In this document: piece by piece, positions 1 to 10,399 of the stretch | Numbering within the stretch: the stretch's first letter is position 1 | Layout: the number at the start of each line of letters is the position of its first letter | Origin: Nelumbo lutea | Lineage: Eukaryota > Streptophyta > Magnoliopsida > Proteales > Nelumbonaceae | Length of the DNA stretch: 64,000 nt | Assembly: GCA_022828595.1 (NCBI GenBank) | Contig: JAKGHH010000004.1 | Span: 23,382,372 to 23,446,371, forward strand | Reading direction: 5' to 3' | Notes under the pieces: model-generated | Told to the model about the DNA's origin: nothing | The model's database searches: none | The model's input: only the letters and a program-made list of their open reading frames with translations | Made by a program: the position numbers and the translations under genes

Positions 1-296
1 CATTCCATTTTCTTGGAACTATAAAGCCTTAAGGCATAGGGTGTAAGCTTCATTTGTAAACCATTGGCAATCTTTAGACTGATGCTTTGACCTCCAGTGG
101 TCATCGGGTGATCCCTAGCAATGGTCCCCAATGTCTCATGCCAGAACAAAAAGTGTTTCTTTCAACCTAAAACATTAGCTTTCCCATCTCCATCAGTGTT
201 GGTAAAGTGAAAGGGCCAAAGTACTTGATGAATGATATTTATATTGGGACAATAAAAAAGAAAATATGATTAAACAACAAAAAAATATTTGATATT
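1..296. other. Unassigned left flank
   Basis: No convincing coding frame is visible. The stretch ends in an A-rich segment immediately before the TGTAGAGA terminus of the first copia LTR. It may be older transposon or intronic sequence, but nothing in it can be named. Confidence 0.4.
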
Positions 297-639
297 TGTA
301 GAGAGAATGGGCCGAATGGCCCATAGGATGTTCTTATTTATTTATGTTTCTGTTTCTTTTGTTAATGGGCCTTTAACTAATGGGCCTTTTATGTTTCTTT
401 ATGTTTATGCTTAATTAAGTTAATCGCCCAATTAAAGGCCTCTCTATAAATACCAAAACTTTGTAAATTATTTTTTTAATGAAAAGGATTAGGGAAGGGA
501 GTAATGTTCGATTAACCATTCTCCCAAAACCCTATTGCCACCAACTTCTTCTTCTTCTTCTCTCTTTGCTGCTGATATCTAATCCTTTTTCACAACTCTT
601 AAAATCAGTCCTCACATTCTTTTGGACTGTTTTTCTTCT
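297..639 (+). repeat. 5' LTR of Copia-F
   Basis: It begins TGTAGAGAGAATGGG and ends TTCTTCT immediately before the primer-binding site. A TATA-like TATAAATA at 445-452 could be the LTR promoter. It aligns along its length with the Copia-A LTRs at 17096-17429 and 32366-32703, including the repeated GGGCC(T/C)-containing motifs. Confidence 0.85.
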
Positions 640-651
640 TGGTATCAGAAC
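640..651 (+). other. Primer-binding site of Copia-F
   Basis: TGGTATCAGAAC directly abuts the LTR. It is one change from the TGGTATCAGAGC used by many plant copia elements, which is complementary to initiator tRNA-Met. Confidence 0.75.
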
Positions 652-1115
652 GGGCTTTTTTCTTCTCTTTCCTTCCTTTTTTTTTCCCATACACGGTGTG
701 TATGGAGAGCTGAATCAAATGAGTGATTGAAGAAACTATTCATCCCAGCTGTTAGTGGTTTTTTTGGAGAGAAGGATGCTGTCTTGGTCATCATTCTGAC
801 AGCCCCCGGAGTTTTTTGCCCAAAACCCTAATCAACTGGAGAATTCTGATTGCGGGCCCCACAGGGAGCTTCACCTTGGCACTCAGTGACTAAGGGAGTT
901 CTTCCTCTTTATCTTGAAGATTGATCCAAGCCTTGTGGTGTTCTGTGAAGCCTACAGGGAGCGAATGCTGTTTTCTTATTTCTCTCGGGTTCTGGGTGAG
1001 ACGCAGCTGGCAGATATGACTTCATAGAGGTTGGCACTTGGTGTCTGATTTTTCTCTGTCTTCCTTTTTTATCATTTGAAGCTATTTGAAGTTCTTATGG
1101 AGCTATTTGAGGAAG

Positions 1116-1784
1116 ATGGATATCTCAGAAGTTGAAAATAAGTGTGGCGCAGAATCTGGACAGGTTCCGGGAGCACCCGTAGACTCACTATTGGCTGTGA
1201 CCACAGTCAAGCTCGATGGAACTAACTATCTAGCATGGTCACAGTCGGTAAAAATACATGTTTGTAGTAGAGGCAAGTGGGAGTATATCTCCAGGAGCAA
1301 GAAATCACCCCCGGAAGATGACCCATCTTATGAGAAATGGATGCAAGAGAATTATGCTGTTATTAGATGGTTAGTGAACTCAATGCAACCACAAATTAGT
1401 CAACATTATTTATGGATGAATTCAACTAAGGAAATATATAGTATTGCTGAAACTTATTTACAAAAACCGAATCTGACCAGGGCATATAAGTTAAGGAGTG
1501 ATGTGAATAATCTAAGGCAGGGGGAGAGACTTTTAGCAGTATACTTTTCAATGCTGAAATCCCTATGGCAAGAGATAGACCTAATGGAAACTATTGTCTG
1601 GGAAAGCACGAATGATGCTGAGACATACAGGAAATTAGTTGAGAGAAATAGGGTATTTGATATCTTGACAGGGCTGAATCCCGAGTTTGACATTACCAAA
1701 CAAAATATCATAGCTAAGGACAATGTATCTTTGTCCCAGGCCTATGCCATGGTGAGTAGTGAAGAGAGCAGGAGGCTGGTCTAG
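1116..1784 (+). pseudogene. Copia-F Gag, N-terminal part, ending at an in-frame TAG
   Basis: The likely start is the ATG at 1116 (MDISEVENK). Gag is the structural protein that packages element RNA into virus-like particles. The frame shows the plant copia Gag hallmarks KLDGTNYLAWSQS near the N terminus and LSQAYAMVSSEESRR near the end. Translation stops at TAG (1782-1784), but the same frame resumes at once and continues into the zinc-knuckle region, so only one codon separates the two halves. Copia-A has a TAG at the same codon (18560-18562), so the stop is shared within the family. This could be an inherited mutation or a leaky stop. Confidence 0.8.
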
Positions 1785-2695
1785 GTTCAAGGGACCATCC
1801 CAAGTGACCATTTTGCTAATCTGGGGCTGAAATCAAAGGTGACTACAGGCAGTTCAGGTGGTTTAGGGAAAAGGGAAGTTATATGTGAGTACTACAATAA
1901 ACCAAAACATACAAAGGATAAATGTTGGAAACTACATCCCGAACTCCTTCCACCTTGTTTTCAAAAGAAGGTTGATAATGGGAAGTCAGGAAGTGCCAAC
2001 ATAGCCACAGTCCCAGATAATGACAGGTGCTTCACATATGAGAGGACTGCTATTGAGCAGTTAGCAGTTATTAAGGCAGAATATGAGAAGTATGGGAGGA
2101 TGATTAGTTTCCTTAAGAGTGCAGCCTCCTCCTCCAACCCTCTAGGCAATCTAACTGCTTCTACATTTGCACATTCAGGTATACATGCTACTGCTAATCA
2201 TGCAACTATCTCAGGTAATCGTAGGATCCCTTGGATTATTGACTCTAGTGCTTCTGATCATATGAAAAGCCTTTCCACTTTGTTTATTTCTTATGATTTG
2301 CTTCCTGGTCGTGATAAGATTACCCTAGTTGATGGCTCACTTGTTCCTATCTCTGGCAAGGGAACCATCAAGACTACAGACTCTTCTTCTCTTTCTTTTG
2401 TTCTTCATGTCCCTAGACCAAATACTAATTTATTGTCTGTGAGTAGCCTAATTAAATCCTTGAATTGCAGTGTAACCTTCTTCCCTTCTTATTGTGTTTC
2501 TCAGGACCTGAAGTCTCAAAAAGTGATTGGGAGTGGCCATGAGGCGAATGGAATATACTTGCTGGATACTCCTGGACAAAGCCAAGGACAACCTGGGAAA
2601 GTTGCTTTTGGATCTACCTCTTCAGAGTCTGTTAGTTGTGTCATGTTATGTCATTTTCGTTTGGGTCATTTATCTTTTTCTGCTTTGAGTCATTT
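1785..2695 (+). pseudogene. Copia-F zinc knuckle, protease and GAG-pre-integrase region
   Basis: This continues the Gag frame. The nucleic-acid-binding knuckle reads CEYYNKPKHTKDKC, so the second cysteine of the CX2CX4HX4C pattern is tyrosine. The protease-like segment has WIIDSSASDHM, with the aspartic-protease DSG changed to DSS. The GAG-pre-integrase segment contains GHEANGIYLLD and FRLGHLSFSALSHF, and is cut at about 2695 by the gypsy LTR. The weakened zinc knuckle and active site argue that this copy is inactive. Confidence 0.78.
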
Positions 2696-3098
2696 TGTTA
2701 GAGGCACAAGGGGGCAGTAACTACAAGTATATTCTAGAAGGAGAAGAAGGCCGCCTCAGCATAAGGAAGCCAGTGCAAAGACAGTTGGAATTAACTGAAT
2801 CAACTTGGAGTTAACCAAATTAAACAAGTTGGTAAGTTGCTATAATTCTGTTGTAAATCAGTTAAGGCCACCTCAACATAATGAAGCCAGTGCAAAGACA
2901 GTTGGAGTTAATCAAACAAGTTGGCAAGTTGTTATAATTCTGTTGTAAATCAGTTACATTGAAGGCAAGATTGAACATAAATGCAGACGTGTACTTACAA
3001 TAAGAAGATTTGATCTCTTTCTCTCTTCACTCTCACTTTCCCCTATTCTGGAGGTTATCCTCCCTCGAAGAGGATCTGAGTTTGGCAGCTACCCAACA
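2696..3098 (+). repeat. Gypsy LTR with an internal imperfect duplication
   Basis: It starts TG and ends CA, next to a primer-binding-like site. A segment of about 117 bp (2747-2863) is repeated with small deletions at 2864-2955: both copies hold AAGCCAGTGCAAAGACAG and ATAATTCTGTTGTAAATCAG. There is only one LTR copy in the window, so the boundaries rest on the terminal motifs. Confidence 0.55.
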
Positions 3099-3149
3099 AT
3101 TGGTATCAACAAGGGTTCATGGGTGGCCTGAAACTGCATCGCTTGGCAG

Positions 3150-4581
3150 CTTCACCGGCGGCCTAAAGGAAGAAATAAGAATAGAAGTGAAGTCACTCCA
3201 ACCCACCTCCCTATCGGAGGCAATGGGTTTGGCAAGATTGCAAGAAGAAAGATTCAATCGACTGAACACATTCAACTCTGGACCACAGTCTTGGAACCGA
3301 CAACTAAACCAACCAGGTAATCCTTCTATCCTGGGATCCAACCCGACAGTCACAAGAAATCAGACACATGGGCAGGCTGAAAATCCTCAACCTAAGACCC
3401 AAGCCATTGTACCCACCCCAGTGCCATTAAGAAGATTATCTTGAGCAGAGATGCAAGCCCGAAGAGATTGCGGCCTTTGTTATAACTGCGACGTTAAGTT
3501 CGGTCCAGGCCATAAATGTAAGAATCCCCAACTATTCTTACTACAGACAGATGAAGCTGAACCTCAGGAGGAAATCCCTTACACACCCATTGCAATACCT
3601 ACTGAGTTAGAATTTGAGGATGAGCCAGACCCACCCGAGATATCCTTTCATGCGTTAACAGGACTGACCTCCACCCAGACAATGAGAGTGGTTGGATCAG
3701 TACAGGGTCAAGCAATTTCAGTTCTAATTGACAGTGGGTCATCTCTCAACTTTGTGACCCAAATGGCAGCCAAACAATTGGGCCTAATACAAGAACAGGT
3801 GTTGCCATTCAATGTACATGTAGCAGATGGCAACAACATCAGTTGTGATAGCATATGCAGAGGGGTCCACCTAAAGTTACAGCAACATTCATTTCTAGTG
3901 GACCACCATCCATTAGAGATGAGCGGAGCTGATGTGGTATTAGGTTTGCAGTGGCTACAACAGTTGGGACCGGTTGTATGTGATTGGTCAAGACTAACAA
4001 TGGATTTCTCCATTAATGGACAGAAGTATCATCTGAACGGGGTGGATAAGAGTGCACCACAACAAGAAGAACTAAGAGCCATCCTCAAGACTAGTTGCAG
4101 TGAAGGGCAAACCCTCCTATTGCATATGGGATTGAATACCAGCCCAGTTTTAACCAGTCCAAAGGAAGCAGCCACACCACTAGAAAATCAACAAGGACTC
4201 CAGCGGTTACTCAACACCTATTCAGATGTCTTTCAAGAACCCAATCAACCACCTCCTTCCAGACCCATGGACCATAGAATTGAGATCATCCCAGGGGCAG
4301 CTCCATCAAATATTAGACCTTATCACTACCCCAGATTTCAGAGGGAAGACATGGAGAAAATTGTTCAAGAATTACTAGAGAAAAAATTCATACAGCCCAG
4401 TTCAAGTTCATATTCAGCACCCGTCCTTCTAGTCAAGAAAAAAGATGGAACATGGAGGTTTTGTGTAGATTATTGGGCTCTAAATCAGATCACAGTAAAG
4501 GACCAGTTCCCCATTCCAATCATTGACAAGCTATTAGATGATTTACATGCTGCTACCATATTTTCTAAGCTTGATCTATGA
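3150..4581 (+). pseudogene. Gypsy gag tail, zinc knuckle, protease and start of reverse transcriptase
   Basis: The gag tail includes LSEAMGLARLQEERFNRL. After an in-frame TGA (3442-3444) comes a knuckle CYNCDVKFGPGHKC and then a retropepsin-type aspartic protease with VLIDSGSSLNFV. The reverse transcriptase fingers and palm follow, with KKKDGTWRFCVDY and PIPIIDKLLDDL. The frame ends at TGA (4579-4581) directly after SKLDL, where gypsy RTs usually carry arginine; a CGA to TGA change would explain it. The product would copy element RNA into DNA, but this copy is broken. Confidence 0.85.
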
Positions 4582-5156
4582 GCCGACTACCATCAAATTC
4601 AGATGCATACAGTAGATGTACCTAAAACGGCCTTCCGTACACATGATGGTCACTATGAATTTCTTGTCATGCCTTTCGGATTGACAAATGCACCAACAAC
4701 CTTTCATACCATCATGAATGAGGTGTTCCGTTCCCACTTGCACCACTTTATTCTAGTCTTCTTTGATGACATCTTGGTATATAGTGTTGATTGGGCTTCT
4801 CATCTACAACATTTATCTATCACTTTGGAACTTCTAAGAAAACATCAACCATATGCAAAGGCTTCCAAATGTGTTTTTGGACAAAAACAAGTCCAATACC
4901 TACACCATGTGGTCAAAGAAGGGAAGGTCATGGCTGATCCGGAGAAAGTTGCTTGCATTCAACAATGGACAAAACCTACATCAGTCAAGGCCTTGGGGGC
5001 TTTTCTAGACCTCACAGGCTATTACAGGTGCTTTATGCCACATTATGCAAGGCTAATAGCACCACTCACCCAATTATTAAGGAAAAATGCATTTCAATGG
5101 AGTGAGCAAGCCCAGCAAGCCTTCACTAACCTAAAGCAAGCAATTTCCACACCATT
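4582..5156 (+). pseudogene. Gypsy reverse transcriptase palm and connection, truncated
   Basis: The same frame continues with DYHQIQMH, the polymerase motif FFDDILVYS (the YVDD-equivalent, with Phe-Phe at the first two places) and the downstream GYYRCFMPHYARLIAPLTQLL typical of gypsy RT. Recognisable homology ends near NLKQAISTP at about 5152. After that, the reverse complement matches copia integrase, so the junction is a recombination or insertion breakpoint. Confidence 0.85.
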
Positions 5157-5445
5157 CTTACACTCAGCCACTCCATTCTACTGAGGTGTATCTGGACAGC
5201 TTCGTTGAACTTGTATCCCATGACTTCTCAAACAGGATAAAAAGTCCCCATCAATGTATTCTTCCCTTGAATCTAAATGGAGAATACGTATATGAGACTT
5301 AAACTGGACTCATATCATAGCATGAAAAAGCCGAAATGTAGGATATACGTCTTATTTATGTCTTAGAAAGTAAATCCACGTATACCTGATGCAATCAACA
5401 ATCAAAAAAATAAAGTACTTGTATCCAAGTTGAGAAATAATAAAT
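5157..5445 (-). pseudogene. Copia-H integrase fragment
   Basis: Read on the minus strand from 5445 downward, the frame shows the integrase core: YKYFIFLIVDCIRYTWIYF, a DSREEY segment, and CPDTPQ followed by a stop where PQQNG is expected, then NGVAE. Integrase inserts element DNA into the host genome. The fragment is separated from the rest of Copia-H by the insertion of Copia-G at the TAAAT target and is cut by the gypsy junction at about 5157. Several stop codons are present. Confidence 0.75.
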
Positions 5446-5757
5446 TGTTAGTGTTGACTGTATAGGGATAGTTTAGTCTTTCTATTTATGTTTAAGCTGA
5501 TGTTAATATTTATGTTAAGTGATGTGTCCCATACTTAAGTAGGGACATAATAGTCTTTTGTTTTATTGAATAGAAACATATAAATATAACCTGGCCGACT
5601 AGAAAGAGTGATTTTGCTCTCTAGTTTGAAATAGCCTTTTCCTTCTCTTCTCTTTTCTCTTCTTCTTTTCTTCTTCTCCTATTCTCTCTAGTACTTCTTC
5701 TAATATCTCTCTAATACTAATTCTAACAGGATTCTAGTGCAGATCAGAACTTTATCA
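5446..5757 (+). repeat. 5' LTR of Copia-G
   Basis: It starts TGTTAGTG and ends TTTATCA, followed immediately by the primer-binding site TGGTATCAAAGC at 5758. It aligns along its length with the 3' LTR at 7327-7627, with small indels in the pyrimidine-rich part. Confidence 0.9.
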
Positions 5758-6289
5758 TGGTATCAAAGCAACTGTGACAAAATCAGATCTGCCCAGAATT
5801 CTGTTTTATCGCCATTCAGCCTAGGGTTTTTCAATTTTTCTTCATCATCTGTTGGAGATAGGGAAAGGAGCTGAAAATGAGTGGTCGCCCTCTCCTCTTA
5901 GAGGTTTTCATGCCTCCGGTCAATAGTTTGGTGGGTATTTGTGGTGGTTTGTAGGAAGCCCCCCTAATCGATGGTGAGAAGAGGGCTGTTTCAGGTGGTG
6001 CAGTGGACAGTCGAGTGCAGGTTGGGTTTTTGGTGATTAAATGTGTGGGTTATGTGGGTATTTCAGTGTGGATCAAGTGGTTGGTGAGTTGCTAGTGTTA
6101 TGGTGTGTATTCAGGTAGTTGTGTGGTAGCTTTGTGGTGTGGAGAGTGAAGAAATCAGTGATGGGTATTGCTGAAATTGTGACTGTAGGTGGTTTTACTA
6201 GTGTGCAGTGTGGTGAGAAATGAATTAGAAAGAAAAAAAAATCAGATATTGGAGACAACAGTGAACACAAATCTAGTGTGATGGTTCCC

Positions 6290-6430
6290 ATCAGCTACCT
6301 GAATGTCCAATCCAATCTAATAAATATTTTGGACCGGATTGGTCCAATGCAATATTGGTCCATCCAATCCGTCCAAATTAATTTTGGACTGGACGGAGTT
6401 CAATCCAAAACCGGTCCATTGATACCCTTA
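6290..6430. repeat. GGTCCAAT-rich filler inside Copia-G
   Basis: Between the start of gag and the reverse transcriptase remnant lies a stretch full of direct and inverted versions of GGTCCAAT, CCAATCC and GGACCGG. Copia-E has nothing like it at the matching place. It resembles the terminal part of GGTCCAAT-type plant MITEs and may be filler DNA or a small transposon captured during the internal deletion. Confidence 0.45.
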
Positions 6431-7310
6431 CATGCAGGAGCACTTTCAAACAAAGGACCTTGGTAAATTAAAATACTTCTTGGGATAGAAGTAGCAATGT
6501 CTAAGCATGGTATTAATTTGTGCCAGAGGAAGTATGTTCTTGATTTGTTGGAGGAAGCAGGATTGTTAGGTGCCAAACCAGATGAAACACCTATGGAACC
6601 AAATACCAAGTTGAGCAGTGATATGGGTGAGGAGTTTGAAAATCCTGGAAGGTACAGGCGGTTGATGGGTAAGCTAAATTACCTAACCATTACTCGGCCA
6701 TATATTTTATTTGCAATTAGTGTGATGAGTTAGTTTATGCAGAAACCCCGGGTTCTACATTGGGATGCAGTTCTAAGGATTGTAAGGTATTTGAAGGGAG
6801 CTCCTTGTTGTGGCTTGATATACAAGAGTGAAGGAAATCTTGAAATAGAGGGATAAACTGATGCTAATTGGGCTGGTTTTGTATCTAACAGAAGATCCAC
6901 CACAGGTTATTGTACTTTCCTTGGGGGTAATTTGGTGACATGAAAAAGTAAAAAACAGACAGTTATAGCAAGAAGAAATGCAGAAGTTGAATATAGAGCC
7001 ATGGCAGATACCACTTGTGAATTAGTGTGGCTGAAAAATCTTCTACAAGAGATGGGATATTCGATTGACATTTCAATGAAACTTTATTGTGACAACCAAG
7101 CTGCAGTCCACATATCTTCTAATCTAGTGTTTCATGAGAGAACAAAGCATATAGAAGTTGACTGTCACTTTGTGAGAGAAAGCGTGCTTAGTGGAGGATA
7201 TCACATGCGTTAACACAGGGAGTCAATGGGCAAACTTATTCACCAAAGGGTTGAGTCGGGGAAGAGTGACTACATATGTAAACAAGCTGGGACTATACGA
7301 TATATACTCA
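6431..7310 (+). pseudogene. Copia-G reverse transcriptase C-terminus and RNase H
   Basis: The fragment begins at the HFQTKDLGKLKYFLGIEV-type segment and passes through INLCQRKYVLDLLEE, then the copia RNase H region with TDANWAGF, RRSTTGYCTF and LYCDNQAAVHISSN. In-frame stops occur near 6732 and in the RNase H part. The closest match in the window is Copia-E (33903-34973, minus). There is no polymerase YVDD motif, so it cannot support reverse transcription. Confidence 0.82.
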
Positions 7311-7326
7311 CCAGCTTGAGAGGGAG

Positions 7327-7627
7327 TGTTAGTGTCAACTATATAGGGGCAGTTTAGTCTTTCTACTTATGTTTAAGCTAATGTGTAATGTTTATGATAA
7401 GTGATGTGTCCCATACTTAAGTAGGGACATAATAGTCTTTTATTTTATTGAATAGAAACATACAAATATAACCTGGCTGACTGGAGAGAGTGATTTTGCT
7501 CTCTAGTTCGAACCAGCCTTTTCCTTCTCTTCTTCTTTTCTACTTCTCTTATTCTCTCTAGTACTTATTCTAATATCTCTCTAATACTAATTCTAACAGG
7601 ATTCAAGTGCATATCAGAACTTTATCA
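7327..7627 (+). repeat. 3' LTR of Copia-G
   Basis: It lies directly after the polypurine tract at 7315-7326 and ends TTTATCA at the TAAAT target-site duplication. At 301 bp it is slightly shorter than the 5' copy because of indels. Confidence 0.9.
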
Positions 7628-8310
7628 TAAATGAAGTTCAAACATCACTATGTATAATTTCAAATGGTGAGGTGGCATGGTCAGATGTGTGAGGAAAGGG
7701 TAGATGTGACTTTTACTCAAACAACAAGAAAGACATGAGGTATCAAAAGTATTTAAAGATGGAATTTTATTTTTAATAGAACCGAAGTCAAACAAAAATT
7801 TCAACTTTTCAAGATGTGGATGTCCCAAATTTTTATGCCATAAATCCCAAACATTATTTCTTTGCCCAAAAAAAGATCCAGAAGTATATGAACTAAAATA
7901 TGCTGATGATGCTAGTGCTTTAGAATTCTTGAACTGCAATGCAAATAAACAGCCGAACCTACACCCCTTCCCTTTCACCTTGCCAATGTACTGGTCCTGA
8001 ATCAGAGAAAACGTAAGTGTATATCCTTCATCAACAAGTTGGCCAATAGAAATCAGATTAGTAGTAAGGTTAGGAACAATAAAAGTTGTGGTAAGAGGAA
8101 AGGAGGCAGTATATGACAACTTAAGGGATAAGTCATTGCTACCAATGATATTCAACTTTTCACCATTGGCAGTAATGATATGTCTATGATGGGTTTTAGA
8201 AATGCTATCTGGGGGTTTAGGGTAAGCCCCTGTCATGTGATTAATTGCTCCGAAATCAATGATCCAAATATGAGATTAAGAAGAACAGTAACCAGAAAAC
8301 TCACTAGACA
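7628..8310 (-). pseudogene. Copia-H protease and GAG-pre-integrase region
   Basis: The minus-strand frame has WIIDFGAINHMTGA (DSGA of the copia protease changed to DFGA), then ITANGEKLNIIGSN, VPNLTTNLISIGQL and the HKNLGHPHLEKLKFL histidine segment of the GAG-pre-integrase domain. The CLSCCLSKSH cysteine segment follows. Copia-G interrupts it just after LYIVMFE, which lines up with the HSDVW region at the integrase start. Confidence 0.8.
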
Positions 8311-8763
8311 AGCCAATAGCAGAAAATGAATGTAGAGATTTTTCTTCTTACAATGATCCAAATATGAGGCAGTAGATGCCAACCAGAAAACTCATCCATA
8401 GATCCATAAGCCTCACCCGTAGCAGAAGAATCACCCTTGGAAGATGAGGTATTAGTGGTTTGGCCCTCAGTCACTTGATATGCATGTGGTTGATTCTTCT
8501 TTTGGGCACCTTTAGATAGTCTTACAATAAATGTAGAGATTTTTCTTCTTACAATGAAAAGCAATGTGATCAAACCCCTAACACTATATTTTGGAGAAGT
8601 CCCTAGCACCAGATTTCTTGTTTCCTTGAACAATAAAAATTGTATCAGCCCTAGAGTCAATTAATTTTCCATCAAAACTTGCAGTAGTTAAGAGTCTAGT
8701 CTCCTCCCTCAACAGTTCACCCATCACTGAATCCAGTCTAAAGGAGTTCTTCTACTCAGAATG

Positions 8764-9292
8764 TTAGACCAGATTTATCTCATATTCATGCCTAAGTCTC
8801 ATAAGAAATTGATTCACCTTTCTCATCTCAAAGTGCTGCTGGAGATACTTGACACATTCTACTGGATCCGAAGGGTCTGTACGGACAAGCTCATATTCTT
8901 CCCACAAGTCAATGAAACTGGCATAATATTCCTGAATCTTCTTATCTCCCTGGCAATAGGCAAAAATTTCATATTCAATTTGATTCCGTCTAGATATGTT
9001 GGATTGGTGGTCCACCTTCAAGTATGCATACATCTCATAAGTTGTATGCATCCTTCTTATGGGTACTGCAATATGAGAAACAATTGAGTTGAGTATCCAA
9101 GAAACTAATTTCCCAGTATCCAACTTCCATTGTGCATAACCTTTGGTATCAGTTTCACCCGGCTTAGTAAGCTTCCCATTCATTTATCCCTCCAGGCCTT
9201 TCCCTTCAACAAAGAAGTCGAAATGGAACTTCCACATGCTGTAGTTAGTTCCATTGAATTTTATGGGAATGATATCAAACTTCTCAGACATT
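8764..9292 (-). pseudogene. Copia-H Gag
   Basis: The likely start is MSEKFDIIPIKFNGTNYSMW at 9292, typical of plant copia Gag. An in-frame TAA occurs a few codons before MNGKLTKPGE (9183). The remainder (to 8764) contains WILNSIVSHI and YYASFIDLWEEYE, matching the UBN2-type gag domain. Downstream, 8310-8760 is disrupted and includes a short local duplication: the GAGATTTTTCTTCTTACAAT block occurs near 8335 and near 8535. Confidence 0.78.
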
Positions 9293-10399
9293 CCGAAACA
9301 CAACCACAGTCCAAAATAGGTTAATAGACTTCAAGAGAAAGGAAAAACCAGAGATTAACCACCCAACTTAGATCAGTAACAGTTTAAAAGTAATACTAGT
9401 TAATACTTCACCAAATAACTGAGATTTTGCTGCAGAAATCTCAAAATAATAGGGCTGTATCGATCTCAGTCCCAAAACGGAAAGTTTCAGGACTGTCAAC
9501 TACAAGATGGAATCAAAACCCCATCAAATCCGAACCAAACTTCAAAGCAGATTAATGACCAGTTAAAGGAGGCATGGGTGACATCAACTACAAAGTTTTA
9601 GGCTGATTGAATACTACCTACACCTCTTAAATACCCAAGATAGCGAATATCAAACAGACCATTTCATACTTGGTACTAACCACTAGAAAGTTTAGGTACA
9701 GTTCCTGCTGAATTTTGGAACTGACATGATTATCCCATGTAATCATTTTCAACATAATGGTAATAAACAGAAATACCATAAACATAAAGCCTAATGCATT
9801 TGTGAAATACTGAAAGAGTGAGAGAAGTGTCGGAGATGCTGATGCAAACATGAACCAAGGAAAGAAACCAAAATAGAAGGGCTAAAGTAGCACAGGTGAC
9901 TAACAATCCAACCTGACAGCCCCAAGCAATCAGGCTATAACCCCCGAGTTACTTGGCACATTAAAGCCAAATTTTGTCACAACTTAGCATTCTTAATTTC
10001 TTGTAGTACTAGATACTTGACCAGTTTCAACCAAATTGGATGGGCATAAGTCTGTATTCTTGAAGCATCTTTGGAGCTGTTTTTCTAATGACTGCAGATT
10101 TTGGTCAATGGTAAAAGACAAAGTCACGGTTTACTTGACCAAGGGTGTAGTATCATTGGTTAAAGGTTTATCAGTTTTGGTTAAAGCATGTGTGAGCTAT
10201 GGTAGTCATAGTTGAGGTGGCAAACCATTTAGCTTTGTCTCTTTTCTTTAAAGAATCATCATCATCAAAGCATTGTCCCAACAATGTGTTATAAGCCCTT
10301 AAATCATTTCTCACTACTTCAACAGATGCCCTCTTTGACATGCCCCTAGATATGGATTGTTTCTTCAAAAGAAGATGCAAGGTGGTGGAAGGAGTGCAG
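9293..10399. other. Unassigned sequence between Copia-H and a LINE fragment
   Basis: Probably the untranslated leader and degraded 5' end of Copia-H, followed by sequence of unknown origin. No LTR terminus, primer-binding site or long frame could be recognised. A minus-strand frame at 10171-10380 has no recognisable domain. Confidence 0.3.

Larger units (their letters stand above)
297..2695 (+). mobile_element. Copia-F: 5' half of a Ty1/copia retrotransposon
   Basis: The element opens with a 343-bp LTR (297-639) and a tRNA-Met-type primer-binding site. Gag, zinc knuckle, protease-like region and the first part of the GAG-pre-integrase domain follow. It is the same family as Copia-A (17096-32703): LTR and gag align closely. 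Homology stops abruptly at 2695, where a gypsy LTR begins (TGTTAGAGGC). The integrase, reverse transcriptase, RNase H and 3' LTR are absent further right, so the gypsy insertion was followed by a deletion that removed the 3' half. No target-site duplication can be scored. Confidence 0.88.
2696..5156 (+). mobile_element. Truncated Ty3/gypsy retrotransposon
   Basis: A single LTR-like segment begins TGTTAGAGGC at 2696 and ends near 3098. A TGGTATCAACAAGG primer-site-like sequence follows, and then the C-terminal part of gag, so most of gag is deleted. The zinc knuckle, protease and reverse transcriptase follow in one frame interrupted by stop codons. The element breaks off around 5152-5157, where sequence on the opposite strand becomes copia integrase. 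No 3' LTR is present. Confidence 0.8.
5446..7627 (+). mobile_element. Copia-G: internally deleted copia element with both LTRs and target-site duplication
   Basis: LTRs at 5446-5757 and 7327-7627 flank 1.57 kb of internal sequence, and TAAAT is duplicated at 5441-5445 and 7628-7632. The primer-binding site (TGGTATCAAAGC) and a purine-rich tract (CTTGAGAGGGAG, 7315-7326) are in place. The interior keeps only the beginning of gag (SSVMVP segment near 6270), a filler of about 130 bp, and the last part of reverse transcriptase plus RNase H. Protein similarity puts it in the same family as minus-strand Copia-E. It is non-autonomous and inserted into Copia-H. Confidence 0.9.
7628..9292 (-). mobile_element. 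Copia-H: 5' portion of a minus-strand copia element
   Basis: This runs right to left from a Gag start near 9292 through protease and GAG-pre-integrase to the Copia-G insertion at 7628. The integrase continues on the other side (5445-5157). The 5' LTR could not be recognised in 9300-10200, and the polymerase end is lost at the gypsy junction. The proteins differ from those of the A/C/D/F group, indicating another copia lineage. Confidence 0.75.

Noticed and set aside
10171..10380. Minus-strand 69-codon frame
   Set aside because: No recognised motif, and too short to support without homology.
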